Positions 1-7,955 of a stretch of DNA of 64,000 nt are shown one piece after another. The notes under the pieces were generated by a model that saw nothing but the letters and a program-made list of their open reading frames with translations, did not search any database and had not been told where the DNA came from. Source of the stretch: Mycobacterium sp. E183 (GTDB taxonomy: Bacteria > Actinomycetota > Actinomycetes > Mycobacteriales > Mycobacteriaceae); contig NZ_LZJN01000004.1 in NCBI RefSeq assembly GCF_001667735.1, positions 1 through 64,000 on the forward strand. Direction: 5' to 3'. Each line of letters starts with the position of its first letter. The first letter of the stretch is position 1. Made by a program: the position numbers and the translations under genes.

Positions 1-1
1 G

Positions 2-895
2 GGGAAACTCAAAGTCGAACTTGGGCAGCACATGCGTCGCGGTGCGCTGGTACACGGTCAATTCCCCAGCCTGTTCGCCCGGGTGCCGGTGGCGCAGCGG
101 ACGCTGCGGTGGGTGACCGACATCCTCCTCGAAATCATCATGGTCGTCGGAGCGCTGCACTTCCGGGAGTCCCGCGGTCGGGGGAACATCTCTGCATCCG
201 ACCTGGCCAAGATCAACCGATTCCGGTGGATCCGGGACAAGAAACTGCGCGCCAGGCTGACGCCGGACTACGACCTCGGCTGCAAGCGGCCAACCTTTTC
301 CAACGGCTTCTACCGCGCGTTCACCAAGCCGAACGTGCACCTGGAGACCGACTCGATCGCACGGATCGAGTCGGACGGCATCGTCACCGTCGACGGGCGC
401 AAGACCGTCATCGACACCCTGGTCCTGGCGACCGGTTTCGACCTGTGGGAGGCCAACTTCCCGGCCATCGAGGTGGTCGGCCGCAAGGGCCGCAACCTGG
501 GCAAGTGGTGGCGAGAGACCCGCTTCCAGGCCTACCAGGGCCTCTCGATGCCCTACTTCCCGAACTACCTGAGCCTGGCCAGCCCGTTCGCCTTCTCCGG
601 GCTGTCCTTCTTCCACACCATCGAATACCAGATGCGGCACATGGACCGGCTGCTCGGCGAGGTCAAGCGCCGCGGTGCGACGACCTTCGAGGTGACCGAA
701 GAGGCCAACGACCGATTCATGGAGCGGATGACCAAGCGGCTGGACAACACGGTGTTCTACGCCGGGAACTGCGCGACGTCGCGTTCGTACTACTTCAGCC
801 CCAGCGGCGAGGCCTCGCTGCTGCGACCGACCTCGACGTTGAACTCGGTGCGGGAAGCCGCGACATTCCCGCTCAGCGACTACGTCATCGCCTAA
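2..895 (+). CDS. Flavin-containing (Baeyer-Villiger-like) monooxygenase, C-terminal part
   Basis: The reading frame is open to the left edge (no stop from base 2), so this is the C-terminal ~297 residues of a longer protein. The motif LATGFD, encoded near bases 425-442, matches the conserved ATG(F/Y) signature of class B flavoprotein monooxygenases, and the ending (NCATSRSYYFSPSGEAS) is typical of the FMO/NAD(P)-FAD oxidoreductase group. The enzyme would use FAD and NADPH to insert oxygen into a hydrophobic substrate. The FAD- and NADP-binding Rossmann motifs must lie outside the window. The substrate is unknown. It is followed by about 500 bp without a gene. Confidence 0.75.
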   Translation, partial: GKLKVELGQHMRRGALVHGQFPSLFARVPVAQRTLRWVTDILLEIIMVVGALHFRESRGRGNISASDLAKINRFRWIRDKKLRARLTPDYDLGCKRPTFSNGFYRAFTKPNVHLETDSIARIESDGIVTVDGRKTVIDTLVLATGFDLWEANFPAIEVVGRKGRNLGKWWRETRFQAYQGLSMPYFPNYLSLASPFAFSGLSFFHTIEYQMRHMDRLLGEVKRRGATTFEVTEEANDRFMERMTKRLDNTVFYAGNCATSRSYYFSPSGEASLLRPTSTLNSVREAATFPLSDYVIA

Positions 896-952
896 CGCCA
901 CACCCGCCACACCAGCCCCGGCCGCCCCGACGGCGGAAGCGGGCGGGTGTTT

Positions 953-1007
953 GCCCGCCTCGTAGCGACAACGCCGGGGTAGGCGCGGTTGTCGCTGTGA
1001 GGCGGGC
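953..1007. repeat. 55-nt imperfect palindrome
   Basis: Two 20-nt arms pair as 9 bp, then a 2-nt GT/GT mismatch, then 9 bp, around a 15-nt loop (973-987). The arms contain GCCCGCCTC / GAGGCGGGC and AGCGACAAC / GTTGTCGCT. The size and loop length resemble the other palindromes in the window, but the sequence differs. It could act as a terminator for the monooxygenase gene or be a degenerate mobile palindrome. Confidence 0.6.
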
Positions 1008-1318
1008 AGTTCGGCGTCCGTCTGCTTTCCGGTGACGGGTGAGGCGGGCGGGGCGCCAGCTTTTCGGCGAATCTCCGTTTGCCCCCGCAGTCGGCGGGGT
1101 AACCGAACAAGGCGCGATCCCCAACCGATGCGAAAGGCGGTGTGGCCCAATGGAAACACTGTGCCGTTGGTGCGCCTGCTTGGCGGCGCCCCTTGCGTTC
1201 GTGTTGGGCAACATGGACGCGCCCGCGCATTCGGTCGCCTACTCGCACGTAGAGCTCTCGGCCGCCGTACAGGTCAGCGACCGCTGACCGATCGTCTCGC
1301 CGTGGGCCGCTAGCGCAT

Positions 1319-1394
1319 CGCCACACCAGCCTCTGGCCGGGCGCAAGCGGCCGGCTGCAAGACCGCTTGACTTCCCGGGGAGGCCGGTGTGGCG
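1319..1394. repeat. 15-bp inverted repeat downstream of mpt70
   Basis: Arm 1319-1333 (CGCCACACCAGCCTC) is the reverse complement of 1380-1394 with one mismatch, separated by 46 nt that are themselves GC-rich and partly self-complementary. It starts 20 bp beyond the mpt70 stop codon and could fold as a 3' end structure for the mpt70 transcript. No U-tract follows, so termination is only a possibility. Confidence 0.45.
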
Positions 1395-1413
1395 AGCGGG
1401 ACCGAGTGCGCCG

Positions 1414-1998
1414 TTACGCCGGCGGCAGCAGCACCGTGTCGATCATGTACACCGTCGCGTTGGCGGTCGGTACGCCGCCGCAGACCAGGCCCGCGTTGTT
1501 GACCCGCAGGCCGTTGCCCTGGCCGGTCACCGTGACGTTCGCGCCCTGAACGGTCTTGTGCGAGCCGGCGACCTTGGCCGGACTCAGCTGGCCGGGCACC
1601 ACGTGATAGGTCAGGATGCTGGTCAGCAACCTGGAATCCGTCTTCAGTTGGTCGATCGTCTGCGCCGGCAGCTTGCCGAATGCGGCGTCGGTCGGAGCGA
1701 AGACCGTGTACTGCCCATTGTTCAGCGTCTCGACCAGGTTGACATTCGGGTTCAGCTTGCCCGACAGCGCGGAGGTCAGGGTGGTCAACGCGGGGTTGTT
1801 GGACGCCGCCACCGCCACCGGAACCTGCGACATTCCTTCCACCGACGCCGGGCCGCTGGGGTTGGCTGCCGCGTAATCAGAGCACCCGGGGCCCACCAAA
1901 TCGGCCGCTGCCGCGGTGGGAGCGGTCACCACACCCAGACCCAGCATCGCCGCCACCGCGAACCCCTTCGCCGCCACCGACGTCCTGTGTGACTTCAT
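1414..1998 (-). CDS. mpt70: Secreted fasciclin-domain antigen MPT70-like
   Basis: A 194-residue protein with a Sec signal peptide (hydrophobic stretch ending ...PTAAAA) and a mature part starting ADLVGPGC, followed by one FAS1 domain ending [13 protein letters not shown], as in MPT70 of M. tuberculosis/M. bovis. The two mature cysteines (GPGC and LVCGG) match the disulfide of MPT70. There is no lipobox, so it is the secreted MPT70 type rather than the lipoprotein MPT83 type. The ATG at 1998 is preferred over the upstream 2028 because AAAGGAG lies 9 nt before it. It lies downstream of rskA and sigK with its own SigK-like promoter, so it is probably a direct SigK target. The molecular role of MPT70 is not established. 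Confidence 0.88.
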   Translation of the reverse strand: MKSHRTSVAAKGFAVAAMLGLGVVTAPTAAAADLVGPGCSDYAAANPSGPASVEGMSQVPVAVAASNNPALTTLTSALSGKLNPNVNLVETLNNGQYTVFAPTDAAFGKLPAQTIDQLKTDSRLLTSILTYHVVPGQLSPAKVAGSHKTVQGANVTVTGQGNGLRVNNAGLVCGGVPTANATVYMIDTVLLPPA

Positions 1999-2036
1999 CG
2001 CCTTTGACTCCTTTGGTTGGTCCGACATTTGACAGC

Positions 2037-2064
2037 GATTCGGAGCCCGAACACCTTCGGATGG
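2037..2064 (-). promoter_or_regulatory. SigK-type promoter of mpt70
   Basis: On the minus strand, CCATCC (2064-2059) and CGAATC (2042-2037) are separated by exactly 16 nt, about 39 nt before the mpt70 start. This fits the SigK promoter pattern I recall for mpt70/mpt83 (CCATCC about -35, CGAATC about -10). A second near-copy with the same spacing precedes sigK at 3669-3696. The rest of the ~300-bp gap between mpt70 and rskA (2065-2297) shows no gene. Confidence 0.75.
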
Positions 2065-2297
2065 GTGCCGGGGCAGAAGTTTCTAGCCGTAGTTGAACGA
2101 ATACACCTGCAGCCCTTGGTCGGGGCGACCTCGAGGGTTCTGATTGCAGGCGATCGCCGGAGACGATCTGATGTGACGTCGGCGGGCCGCCGATGGGAAT
2201 GGCGACGGATCGTCCGTCCGGAAGAGTGGGCGGGTGGTCGAAAGTGGTTGTGCCGACGCCGCGGACGGGCCACGATTTTCCGGGAGCCGTGCGCCGC

Positions 2298-2996
2298 TCA
2301 GCCGAGGGGCAGCGCGGCCAGGAACGTCCCCGTCGGACGTGGGGACCCGGTGCCCGGTTCGACGGTGAACGCCAGGCTGGTGGACGACCCCAGGTTGGTG
2401 AGCGTCGCGGTCGTCGACGGCGCCACCGCGGCGGTGCCCATCGTCCCGGCCGACGTCGGCCCCTTGTCGCTCAGCAGCCACATCTGGTAGACGGTCCCGG
2501 GCTTCGGCGGCGGGACGTTGTTCATCACCAGCACGCCGGCGTTGCGGTCGTGGGAAAAGACAACGGTCGCAGTGCCATTGCCGAGCGGTCCCGACACGGT
2601 GCGCACGTCCGGGGCCGCGAACACCTGCTCGGCGATCGTGGACGGTGGATGCGGACGCAGCAGTATGCCGATGCCGAATGCGGCGGCGCCGACCACCACC
2701 GCTGCCGCCGCGGCCCCCAAAAGGGCGGCGCGCCAACCGTATCTGCGTTCGCCGTGTGCGGGTATCGCCGCCAGCGTCGCGGCCCGCAGGTGCGCCGGTG
2801 GTTCGACGGCTGTCGTCGCCGAGATGACCGCCAGCGTCTCGCGGACGGCACGAACCTCGTCGTCGAAGGCCGCCGCCACCGACCGTGGCGCGGCCGCCAG
2901 CCGCCGCTCGATGTCGGCCCGCTCCTCGTCGGACACGGCGTCCAACGCGTACGGCGTTGCCAGCTCGAGCAATTCGAATTCGTTCGGTTCCGTCAT
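2298..2996 (-). CDS. rskA: Anti-sigma-K factor RskA
   Basis: A 232-residue single-pass membrane protein. The N-terminal ~85 residues ([20 protein letters not shown]) form the cytoplasmic sigma-binding domain, a transmembrane helix spans about 91-112, and the extracellular RskA domain follows ([19 protein letters not shown], then [14 protein letters not shown]). It resembles M. tuberculosis RskA (Rv0444c) closely along its length. It holds SigK at the membrane and releases it after regulated proteolysis. Its start codon overlaps the sigK stop by 4 nt (ATGA), implying translational coupling and balanced production. The glycines of the transmembrane and SAGTMG segments are intact, so nothing suggests the loss-of-function state known from M. 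bovis. Confidence 0.92.
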   Translation of the reverse strand: MTEPNEFELLELATPYALDAVSDEERADIERRLAAAPRSVAAAFDDEVRAVRETLAVISATTAVEPPAHLRAATLAAIPAHGERRYGWRAALLGAAAAAVVVGAAAFGIGILLRPHPPSTIAEQVFAAPDVRTVSGPLGNGTATVVFSHDRNAGVLVMNNVPPPKPGTVYQMWLLSDKGPTSAGTMGTAAVAPSTTATLTNLGSSTSLAFTVEPGTGSPRPTGTFLAALPLG

Positions 2997-3556
2997 GGCA
3001 CATCCAGGCAGTTACGCAAGGCACGCAGCGCGTCGCGCATGCGCGACTTGACCGTCGACAGATTCGCCGCCAGCCGGTCCGACACTTGGCTGTAGGTGAG
3101 TCCGTCGTAGTACGCCAACTGGATACACTCCCGCTGCGTGTCGGTCAACGCGCCCAGGCATTCGGCGACGCGGCGGCGCTCGTCGCCGGCGATCGCCGAT
3201 TCGGCGACCACATCACTGGCGGGGTCGGCGCTGGCCGCGGCGTAGCGGGAATCCCGCCTGCCGGAAGCCTCCTCGGACCGCACCCGGTCGACGGCCCGCC
3301 GGTGCGCGATGGTCAGCAGCCAGGACAGAGCCGACCCCCTGCTGGAGTCGTAGTCCGGCGCCGTCCGCCACACCTCGCAGTAGACCTCCTGGGTGGTCTC
3401 CTCGCTGTAGCCGGAATCGCGTAGCACCCGCATCACCATGCCGTACACCCGACTCTTTGTGAGGTCGTAGACCGCGGCGAAGGCGTCGCGGTCGCCGCGC
3501 GCGACCTGGTGCAGCAGCGCGTCCAGGTCCTTGCTGGGCGTGGGCGGTCCGGTCAT
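2993..3556 (-). CDS. sigK: ECF RNA polymerase sigma factor SigK
   Basis: A 187-residue ECF sigma factor, the same length as M. tuberculosis SigK. Region 2 covers ~25-95 ([23 protein letters not shown]) and region 4 ~135-183 ([23 protein letters not shown]). Cys133 and Cys183, which form the redox-sensitive disulfide reported for SigK, are both present; Cys60 and Cys144 are additional. The start at 3556 ([11 protein letters not shown]) is chosen over an in-frame ATG at 3619 because it gives the family length. The gene is preceded by a SigK-like promoter and a leader hairpin, and overlaps rskA. In H37Rv sigK-rskA lie far from mpt70; here all three are together. Confidence 0.93.
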   Translation of the reverse strand: MTGPPTPSKDLDALLHQVARGDRDAFAAVYDLTKSRVYGMVMRVLRDSGYSEETTQEVYCEVWRTAPDYDSSRGSALSWLLTIAHRRAVDRVRSEEASGRRDSRYAAASADPASDVVAESAIAGDERRRVAECLGALTDTQRECIQLAYYDGLTYSQVSDRLAANLSTVKSRMRDALRALRNCLDVP

Positions 3557-3603
3557 CGATCGGTAGCCTAGCGCCCGGCGCGCCGCCGAAGGATCGAGTT
3601 TGT

Positions 3604-3639
3604 CGCCCTGCTGCGGCAACCCGATGCCGCAGCAGGGCG
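3604..3639. repeat. 14-bp perfect hairpin in the sigK leader
   Basis: Arms CGCCCTGCTGCGGC (3604-3617) and its exact complement (3626-3639) flank an 8-nt loop (AACCCGAT). The hairpin lies between the SigK-like promoter (3669-3696) and the sigK start (3556), so it would be in the 5' leader of the sigK mRNA. It could also end transcription from the DUF202 pair upstream. There is no following U-tract. Confidence 0.7.
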
Positions 3640-3668
3640 GCGGGGTGCCCGGACCTGTCCACGCTGGT

Positions 3669-3696
3669 GATTCGTAGCCGAAGATCGCGCGGATGA
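3669..3696 (-). promoter_or_regulatory. SigK-type promoter of sigK (autoregulation)
   Basis: On the minus strand TCATCC (3696-3691) and CGAATC (3674-3669) are 16 nt apart. This is one base from the mpt70 promoter, with an identical -10 and identical spacing. It would start sigK-rskA mRNA about 105 nt before the sigK ATG and implies positive autoregulation by SigK. Confidence 0.65.
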
Positions 3697-3726
3697 CGTC
3701 GACCCCGTTGACGACGAAATACGCTG

Positions 3727-4038
3727 CTAGATCAGCTGGGCGACCGTAGTCACGGCGACGAGCAGCAGGACGGCGACCCCGACGATGTAGACCTGCCGCC
3801 GCGGCGTGACGCGCGGCGGAATGGGGCGCTGCTGCAGAACCCGCTGGCGCCGAACGGCGATCACGAACGTCGCCAACGCCACCGCGCCGGCGAGGCCGGC
3901 CGGGATGAAGGCGGCGGGCCCGACCGGGCCGTGCAGATTCCTGATCATCAGCAGGGCGCCGTTGCCCAGAAACGCGAACGAGGTCCGCGTCCAGGCCAGG
4001 ATCGTCCGCTCCACCGGGCCACCCGGCGCGTCGGTCAA
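3727..4038 (-). CDS. DUF202 membrane protein (Rv2273-like)
   Basis: A 103-residue membrane protein with the DUF202 signature RTILAWTRT at residues 11-19 and three predicted transmembrane helices (~18-33, 42-62, 83-102). It overlaps the preceding DUF202 gene by 4 nt (ATGA), so the two are almost certainly translated together and may form a hetero-oligomer. Paired DUF202 genes occur in M. tuberculosis as Rv2272-Rv2273. No biochemical function is known for the family. Confidence 0.8.
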   Translation of the reverse strand: MTDAPGGPVERTILAWTRTSFAFLGNGALLMIRNLHGPVGPAAFIPAGLAGAVALATFVIAVRRQRVLQQRPIPPRVTPRRQVYIVGVAVLLLVAVTTVAQLI

Positions 4039-4406
4039 TGCATCACCGCCTTGGCGATCACCAGTCCGAGCGCCACGATCGCGACCAGCGTGAGCCCGAT
4101 CGCTAGGTAGGTCGGCGAGGGATGCCGGGGCAGCGGCCGCCCGTGGCGCATCGCGTCATCCGCCTGCCGCCAGCGCAGCAGGCCCATCCCGCTGGTGAGG
4201 ATCGCGAGCACCGCGAGCCCCACCGCCAGCACCCGGCGGGCGCCCGGGACGGCGAGCTCGGGGACCAGCTGGACGAGCGCGACCGCCGCGGCGAGCAACC
4301 CCAGCGCGGTGCGCTGCCAGGCCAGGAAGGTCCGCTCGTTGGCGAAGGTGAACCGGTAGTCGGGCTCTAGCTCGTCGGCGCAGTCGGTGTCGGCCACGAC
4401 GCACAT
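4035..4406 (-). CDS. DUF202/YidH-family membrane protein (Rv2272-like)
   Basis: A 123-residue protein with the DUF202 signature [14 protein letters not shown] at residues 25-38 and three hydrophobic segments (~33-50, 57-77, 100-122). The ATG at 4406 is used: the in-frame extension further upstream is non-homologous shadow sequence. It is the first gene of a two-gene unit with the overlapping DUF202 gene. Its start codon is only 6 bp from the divergent HAD start at 4413, so its promoter must lie within the neighbour's coding region, or one of the two starts is misplaced. Function unknown. Confidence 0.8.
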   Translation of the reverse strand: MCVVADTDCADELEPDYRFTFANERTFLAWQRTALGLLAAAVALVQLVPELAVPGARRVLAVGLAVLAILTSGMGLLRWRQADDAMRHGRPLPRHPSPTYLAIGLTLVAIVALGLVIAKAVMH

Positions 4407-4412
4407 CGTTGC

Positions 4413-5123
4413 ATGATGAAGCCTGTGGTCAAGGCTCTGCTGTTCGACGTGCAAGGCACGGCGACGGACTTTCATTCGACCGTCTGCGACGAGGCGCGGC
4501 GGATCAGCGCCGGGCGGCACCCGGAAGCGGACTGGCCCGAGGTGGTAAGGCGTTGGCGCGCAGGCTACTTCACGACGCTGGAGGCGGCGCGGTCCCGTCA
4601 GAGCGGGTGGGTGTCGGTGCACTCGGTGTATCGGCGGTCGCTCGACGCCATCCTGGACGAGCGCGGCATCGCATTCACAGCGGCCGAAAGGGACGAGCTG
4701 ACGCAGGCCTGGCGGCGGCTGAAACCCTGGCCGGACGTGGTGCCCGGGCTGACGCGCCTGAAAGCCGGGTACACGCTGGCCACCCTGTCCAACGCCGACG
4801 TGTCGGCCGTCGTCGAGATCTCCAAACGGGCGGGCCTGCCGTGGGATGCGGTGTTCGCCGCGGAGATGGCCGGGGTGTTCAAGCCCGACCCGGCCATCTA
4901 TCGGATGGCCGCGACCTACCTCGGCCTCGAAACCGCCGAGATCATGATGGTGGCCAGCCACAAATACGACATCCGCGCCGCGGCCGCAATCGGATTCCGG
5001 ACCGCCTTCGTCGCGCGCCCGATGGAGTTCGGGGCCGACGGCCAGGCCGACGTGGCCTATTCCGACGAGTTCGACGTCAACGCGTCCGACTTCTTGGACC
5101 TGGCGGCACAACTCGGCCGCTGA
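4413..5123 (+). CDS. HAD-superfamily hydrolase, (S)-2-haloacid dehalogenase-like
   Basis: A 236-residue HAD enzyme. Motif I is LLFDVQGT with nucleophile Asp12; motif II is LSNAD; motif III is the Lys in GVFKPDP; motif IV region reads [16 protein letters not shown], the form seen in type II haloacid dehalogenases. These enzymes form an aspartyl-ester intermediate and release a 2-hydroxyacid. Two ATGs (4413, 4416) start the frame, with no clear Shine-Dalgarno. It is divergent from the DUF202 pair and convergent with the lppN-like gene, which starts at the very next base after its stop. The true substrate could instead be a phosphate ester. Confidence 0.8.
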   Translation: MMKPVVKALLFDVQGTATDFHSTVCDEARRISAGRHPEADWPEVVRRWRAGYFTTLEAARSRQSGWVSVHSVYRRSLDAILDERGIAFTAAERDELTQAWRRLKPWPDVVPGLTRLKAGYTLATLSNADVSAVVEISKRAGLPWDAVFAAEMAGVFKPDPAIYRMAATYLGLETAEIMMVASHKYDIRAAAAIGFRTAFVARPMEFGADGQADVAYSDEFDVNASDFLDLAAQLGR

Positions 5124-5564
5124 TCAGCGGCGCGCCGACCCGGTCAGGGGTTGCCCGGTGGCGGACTGCAGCAGGCAGATGACGGTGCTGGGCGTGGGGT
5201 CCGCGCCGGTCCGGTCCTGGTTCGAGTCGATGAGAAACGTGATCGAGAACGGGCTGCCGTCGACGGATCGCCCGGTGTACGGGGCGAATCCGTCGTTGCA
5301 GTCCTTGTTGGCGACGATGGCGACGGCTTTGTCGACGGCCAAGGGACCGCGCAGGTACACCTCGGCCAAATGTGGTGTGGCGCAGTCGACGGCGGTGACG
5401 GTCACCCGGCTCAGGTCGATCGGCGGGAGGTCGGCCACGCAGTCGCCGACCTGCAGGTCGATCCACTTCACGGTGTGCGAGGTGGTGGGGGCGGCCGCGG
5501 CGCCGGGGCAGGCGGCCAGCATCGCCGCGACGGTCAGGCCGCCCAACGCGTAAAGGCCACGCAT
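5124..5564 (-). CDS. lppN: Lipoprotein, LppN-like
   Basis: A 146-residue exported protein. The N-terminus has a signal peptide ending in a lipobox (LAAC, Cys19), so it should be diacylated and anchored outside the membrane. The body contains [28 protein letters not shown], and an ending [21 protein letters not shown], resembling M. tuberculosis LppN (Rv2270) from memory, and related to septum-formation-type lipoprotein domains. The paired cysteines suggest disulfides. Its molecular function is unknown. Its position next to Rv2272/Rv2273-like genes supports the assignment. Confidence 0.7.
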   Translation of the reverse strand: MRGLYALGGLTVAAMLAACPGAAAAPTTSHTVKWIDLQVGDCVADLPPIDLSRVTVTAVDCATPHLAEVYLRGPLAVDKAVAIVANKDCNDGFAPYTGRSVDGSPFSITFLIDSNQDRTGADPTPSTVICLLQSATGQPLTGSARR

Positions 5565-5573
5565 GCAGAGAGT

Positions 5574-6113
5574 CTAGGCACCCGTGAGCGCCGGGTCGGG
5601 CTTTTCCGACGACATCGACAGGAAGCCGCGCGCGCAGCGCGCGGCCAGCAGCCAGTTCGCTGGCTTCTTCATGTCCAGCCCGCCGAGCAGCTGTTTGATC
5701 ATGGTCAGCGTGTCGAAGTAAATACGTTCGCAGACAAGGGTTTCGGTGTCGTCGAAGACGAAGTAGGCGGTCATCCGGACCCGGAACCGGCTGCCGGTGG
5801 GCGGGACCTTGCCCAGGTAACCGCGATGGGTGCCCATCAACCAGAACTCGACGATCACCGCGTCGGCGCTGTGGCGCAGCGCGATGATCTCGTGGTCCTG
5901 GTCGGGAAAGGCGGTGCGCGTGTAGGTGTAGTAGTCGCGCACCGCCCTGTCGCCGTCGTGCACGATCATCTGCGGGATCAGCTCGTAGCGCGGATGCGGG
6001 AACGTCGCCAACACGTCGTCCCAGTCCTGGCGGACCTCGTCGTGGAAATGGTCGAGCACGAGCTTCTCGCGGGCGGCCAGCACCTCCGGGTTAGGAAACT
6101 CGGGAATCGTCAT
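5574..6113 (-). CDS. SnoaL/NTF2-fold protein
   Basis: A 179-residue protein with the alpha+beta cone pattern of the SnoaL-like polyketide-cyclase/NTF2 superfamily: N-terminal helices, then VIVEFWLMGTHRGYLGKVPPTGSRFRVRM-type strands (read here as two adjacent segments) and FVFDDTETLVCERIYFD. In SnoaL-like proteins the segment GT.RG...PPTG.. is characteristic. The ATG at 6113 begins MTIPEFPNPE; an upstream in-frame ATG (6155) lies inside the palindrome at 6135-6192 and is unlikely. Members are isomerases, cyclases or dehydratases, so no substrate can be assigned. Confidence 0.72.
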   Translation of the reverse strand: MTIPEFPNPEVLAAREKLVLDHFHDEVRQDWDDVLATFPHPRYELIPQMIVHDGDRAVRDYYTYTRTAFPDQDHEIIALRHSADAVIVEFWLMGTHRGYLGKVPPTGSRFRVRMTAYFVFDDTETLVCERIYFDTLTMIKQLLGGLDMKKPANWLLAARCARGFLSMSSEKPDPALTGA

Positions 6114-6134
6114 GCAGGTAACGATAAACCTGGT

Positions 6135-6192
6135 CGAGCAGACACAAACTCGCACAATTTTGCTGCGCTCAGTGCGAGTTTGTGTCTGCTCG
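6135..6192. repeat. 58-nt palindromic element, copy A (21-16-21)
   Basis: Perfect 21-bp arms (6135-6155 and 6172-6192) start CGAGCAGACACAAA and enclose a 16-nt loop (6156-6171). The same architecture and closely related arms recur at 24988-25045 and 25997-26054. It lies between the SnoaL-like gene start and the P450 stop. Confidence 0.9.
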
Positions 6193-6209
6193 CGGAGCCG
6201 GACTGAGCG

Positions 6210-7505
6210 CTACCGGGGCGGGGTCCAGGCGACCGGCAGGGCCTTGATGCCGTGGATGAACTGCGACAGCAGCCGCGCGGGCTCGTCGGTCGCGACGATG
6301 TCGGGTATCTCGCGGCGCAATTCGTCGAAGACGACCCGGATCTCGCGGCGGGCGAGGTTGGCGCCCAGGCAGAAATGCGCCCCGCCGCCGCCGAATCCGA
6401 AATGCGGGTTGGGGGAGCGCGCCACGTCGAACTGCCAGGGATTGGCGAACTTCGACTCGTCGCGGTTGGCCGAGTTGTACCACAGCACGGCCTTGTCTCC
6501 CTCGGCCAGCTTGGTGCCGCTGAGCTTGAAATCACGGGTCAGGGTGCGCCGCATGTAGACCACCGGCGAGGCCCACCGCACGATCTCCTCGACGGCGGTC
6601 GGCGCCAGCCGGTCGAAGTTGGCCCACCACTTGTCCCGTTCGTCGGGGTAGCGGGACAGCGCCAGCACGCCGTGGCTGATCGCGTTGCGCGTCGTCTCGT
6701 TGCCGGCTACCACCAGCAGGATGAAGAACGACGCGATCTCCGCCGACGACAGCCGTTCACCGTCGACCTCGGCCTCGACCAGGCTGGTGGTCAGGTCGTC
6801 GTGGTGATTGACGCGGCGGTCCTCGGCGAGCGCGGTCGCGTACGCGCCGATGTCCATCGAGATCTTCAGGAACTCGTCGAAGTCGGTCGTCAGGTCGGGG
6901 TCACCGAACCCGAGAATCACGTTGGTCCAGTGGAAGATTCGCTGATGGTCGTCCTCGGGGATGCCCATCATGTCGCAGATGATCTGCAGCGGCAGCGGCC
7001 CCGCGAGCTCGGTGACCAGATCGGCCTCGCCGTCGGGGTGGTTGGCGATCAGCGACGCGACCAGCCGGCGGGCGCGCTCGCGCACCGACGCCTCGATGCG
7101 CGCCACCACCTTCGGCGTGAACGCGCGGCTGACGATCGAGCGCAGCCTTTGGTGCCGAGGATCGTCGAGCACGATCATCGACCCGAAGTACTCGGCGATC
7201 TCCGGCGCGTTGTCGTTGACCGTGATGTTGGGGGTGCTGCTGAAGATCTCCGGGTGACGGCTGGCGAAGTGCACGTCGTCGTGGCGGCTGAGCGACCAAT
7301 AACCCTCGCCCGCCACGAATCCCTCCATCTCGATCGCGGGCCAGAACGACAGCGGGGCCTCGCGACGCAACGTGGCGAACGCGCCGTCGCGGAAGTCGTC
7401 GTCCAGACCCCAGAAGTCGAGCGATTCCAGATGGATGTCGGAGAGCGGGACCTCCGGCGGAGGCGCCCCGTTGGTTCGCGTCGCGATACCCGTCTTCAGA
7501 CTCAC
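6210..7505 (-). CDS. cyp124: Cytochrome P450, CYP124-like
   Basis: A 431-residue P450. The I-helix oxygen motif is AGNETTRN, the K-helix ExxR is EIVR, and the haem loop is FGFGGGGAHFCLG with the thiolate Cys. The N-terminal region (SLDFWGLDDDFRDGAFATLRREAP) and overall length match CYP124 (Rv2266), which omega-hydroxylates methyl-branched lipids and cholesterol-type substrates. The GTG at 7505 is chosen: GGAGG lies 4 nt upstream, and the longer frame adds non-P450 sequence. No ferredoxin gene is adjacent. The upstream neighbour on the same strand is an MmpS-like exported protein. Confidence 0.88.
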   Translation of the reverse strand: MSLKTGIATRTNGAPPPEVPLSDIHLESLDFWGLDDDFRDGAFATLRREAPLSFWPAIEMEGFVAGEGYWSLSRHDDVHFASRHPEIFSSTPNITVNDNAPEIAEYFGSMIVLDDPRHQRLRSIVSRAFTPKVVARIEASVRERARRLVASLIANHPDGEADLVTELAGPLPLQIICDMMGIPEDDHQRIFHWTNVILGFGDPDLTTDFDEFLKISMDIGAYATALAEDRRVNHHDDLTTSLVEAEVDGERLSSAEIASFFILLVVAGNETTRNAISHGVLALSRYPDERDKWWANFDRLAPTAVEEIVRWASPVVYMRRTLTRDFKLSGTKLAEGDKAVLWYNSANRDESKFANPWQFDVARSPNPHFGFGGGGAHFCLGANLARREIRVVFDELRREIPDIVATDEPARLLSQFIHGIKALPVAWTPPR

Positions 7506-7515
7506 AGGACCTCCG

Positions 7516-7848
7516 TTAATGGGTGCATACGGTCCGGCCGCCGGCCGACTGCGCGTCGGCGACGACGTTGCCGTCGAGCAGGATCCGGCAGCGGATGGGG
7601 CCGACCCCCTGCGCGCTGACCACGAACACCTGGCCCCCGAAGGCGGTGAATTCCGTCGACCACGGCAGCGGCGCATTCACCTGGTGCAGCTGTCCGTTGT
7701 CGGTCTGGTACGAGATGTACTGCGCGACGCCGGTACCGGTCACCTCGTAACGGGCCTGGGGCATCTGGGGGAGGGCGTGCGCCACGCCCGGGGCCGCCGC
7801 GACGGCGACGGCGAACAGGATCGAGAGCCCGCGCACATGCTTGGTCAT
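7516..7848 (-). CDS. Exported MmpS-like small protein
   Basis: About 110 residues: a signal peptide (MTKHVRG..., hydrophobic core, cleavage near GVAHA) followed by a single beta-rich domain (YEVTGTGVAQYISYQTD, then LPWSTEF, then CRILLDGNVVADAQSAGG, then TVC) that matches the periplasmic part of MmpS proteins, without an adjacent MmpL. Two cysteines could form a disulfide. The start could also be the ATG at 7857 (MQIM...), three codons upstream; neither has a strong ribosome-binding site. It precedes the P450 gene by 10 bp and may be co-transcribed with it. Role unknown; MmpS proteins assist lipid or siderophore export. Confidence 0.65.
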   Translation of the reverse strand: MTKHVRGLSILFAVAVAAAPGVAHALPQMPQARYEVTGTGVAQYISYQTDNGQLHQVNAPLPWSTEFTAFGGQVFVVSAQGVGPIRCRILLDGNVVADAQSAGGRTVCTH

Positions 7849-7955
7849 GATTTGCATCGTGTCACCACACGCGGTGCTAGGGAAGGTTTCCGGCCAAGGC
7901 GACGACCGGCCCGGTCTAGTGTGAGTCCCACGGGGGCTGGTACGGGAAGGTGAGT

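Larger units (their letters stand above)
896..1413. other. Intergenic region without a supported gene
   Basis: This 518-bp gap lies between the monooxygenase stop and the mpt70 stop (convergent genes). The short open frames in it have no recognisable domain. The best candidate is a 45-codon frame from an ATG at 1150 to 1287, Cys-rich at its start, with no clear ribosome-binding site. Two long inverted repeats (953-1007 and 1319-1394) are the only clear structure. Confidence 0.5.

Noticed and set aside
1150..1287. A 45-codon frame with several cysteines
   Set aside because: No ribosome-binding site, no known family, and a codon pattern that does not stand out from the gap around it.
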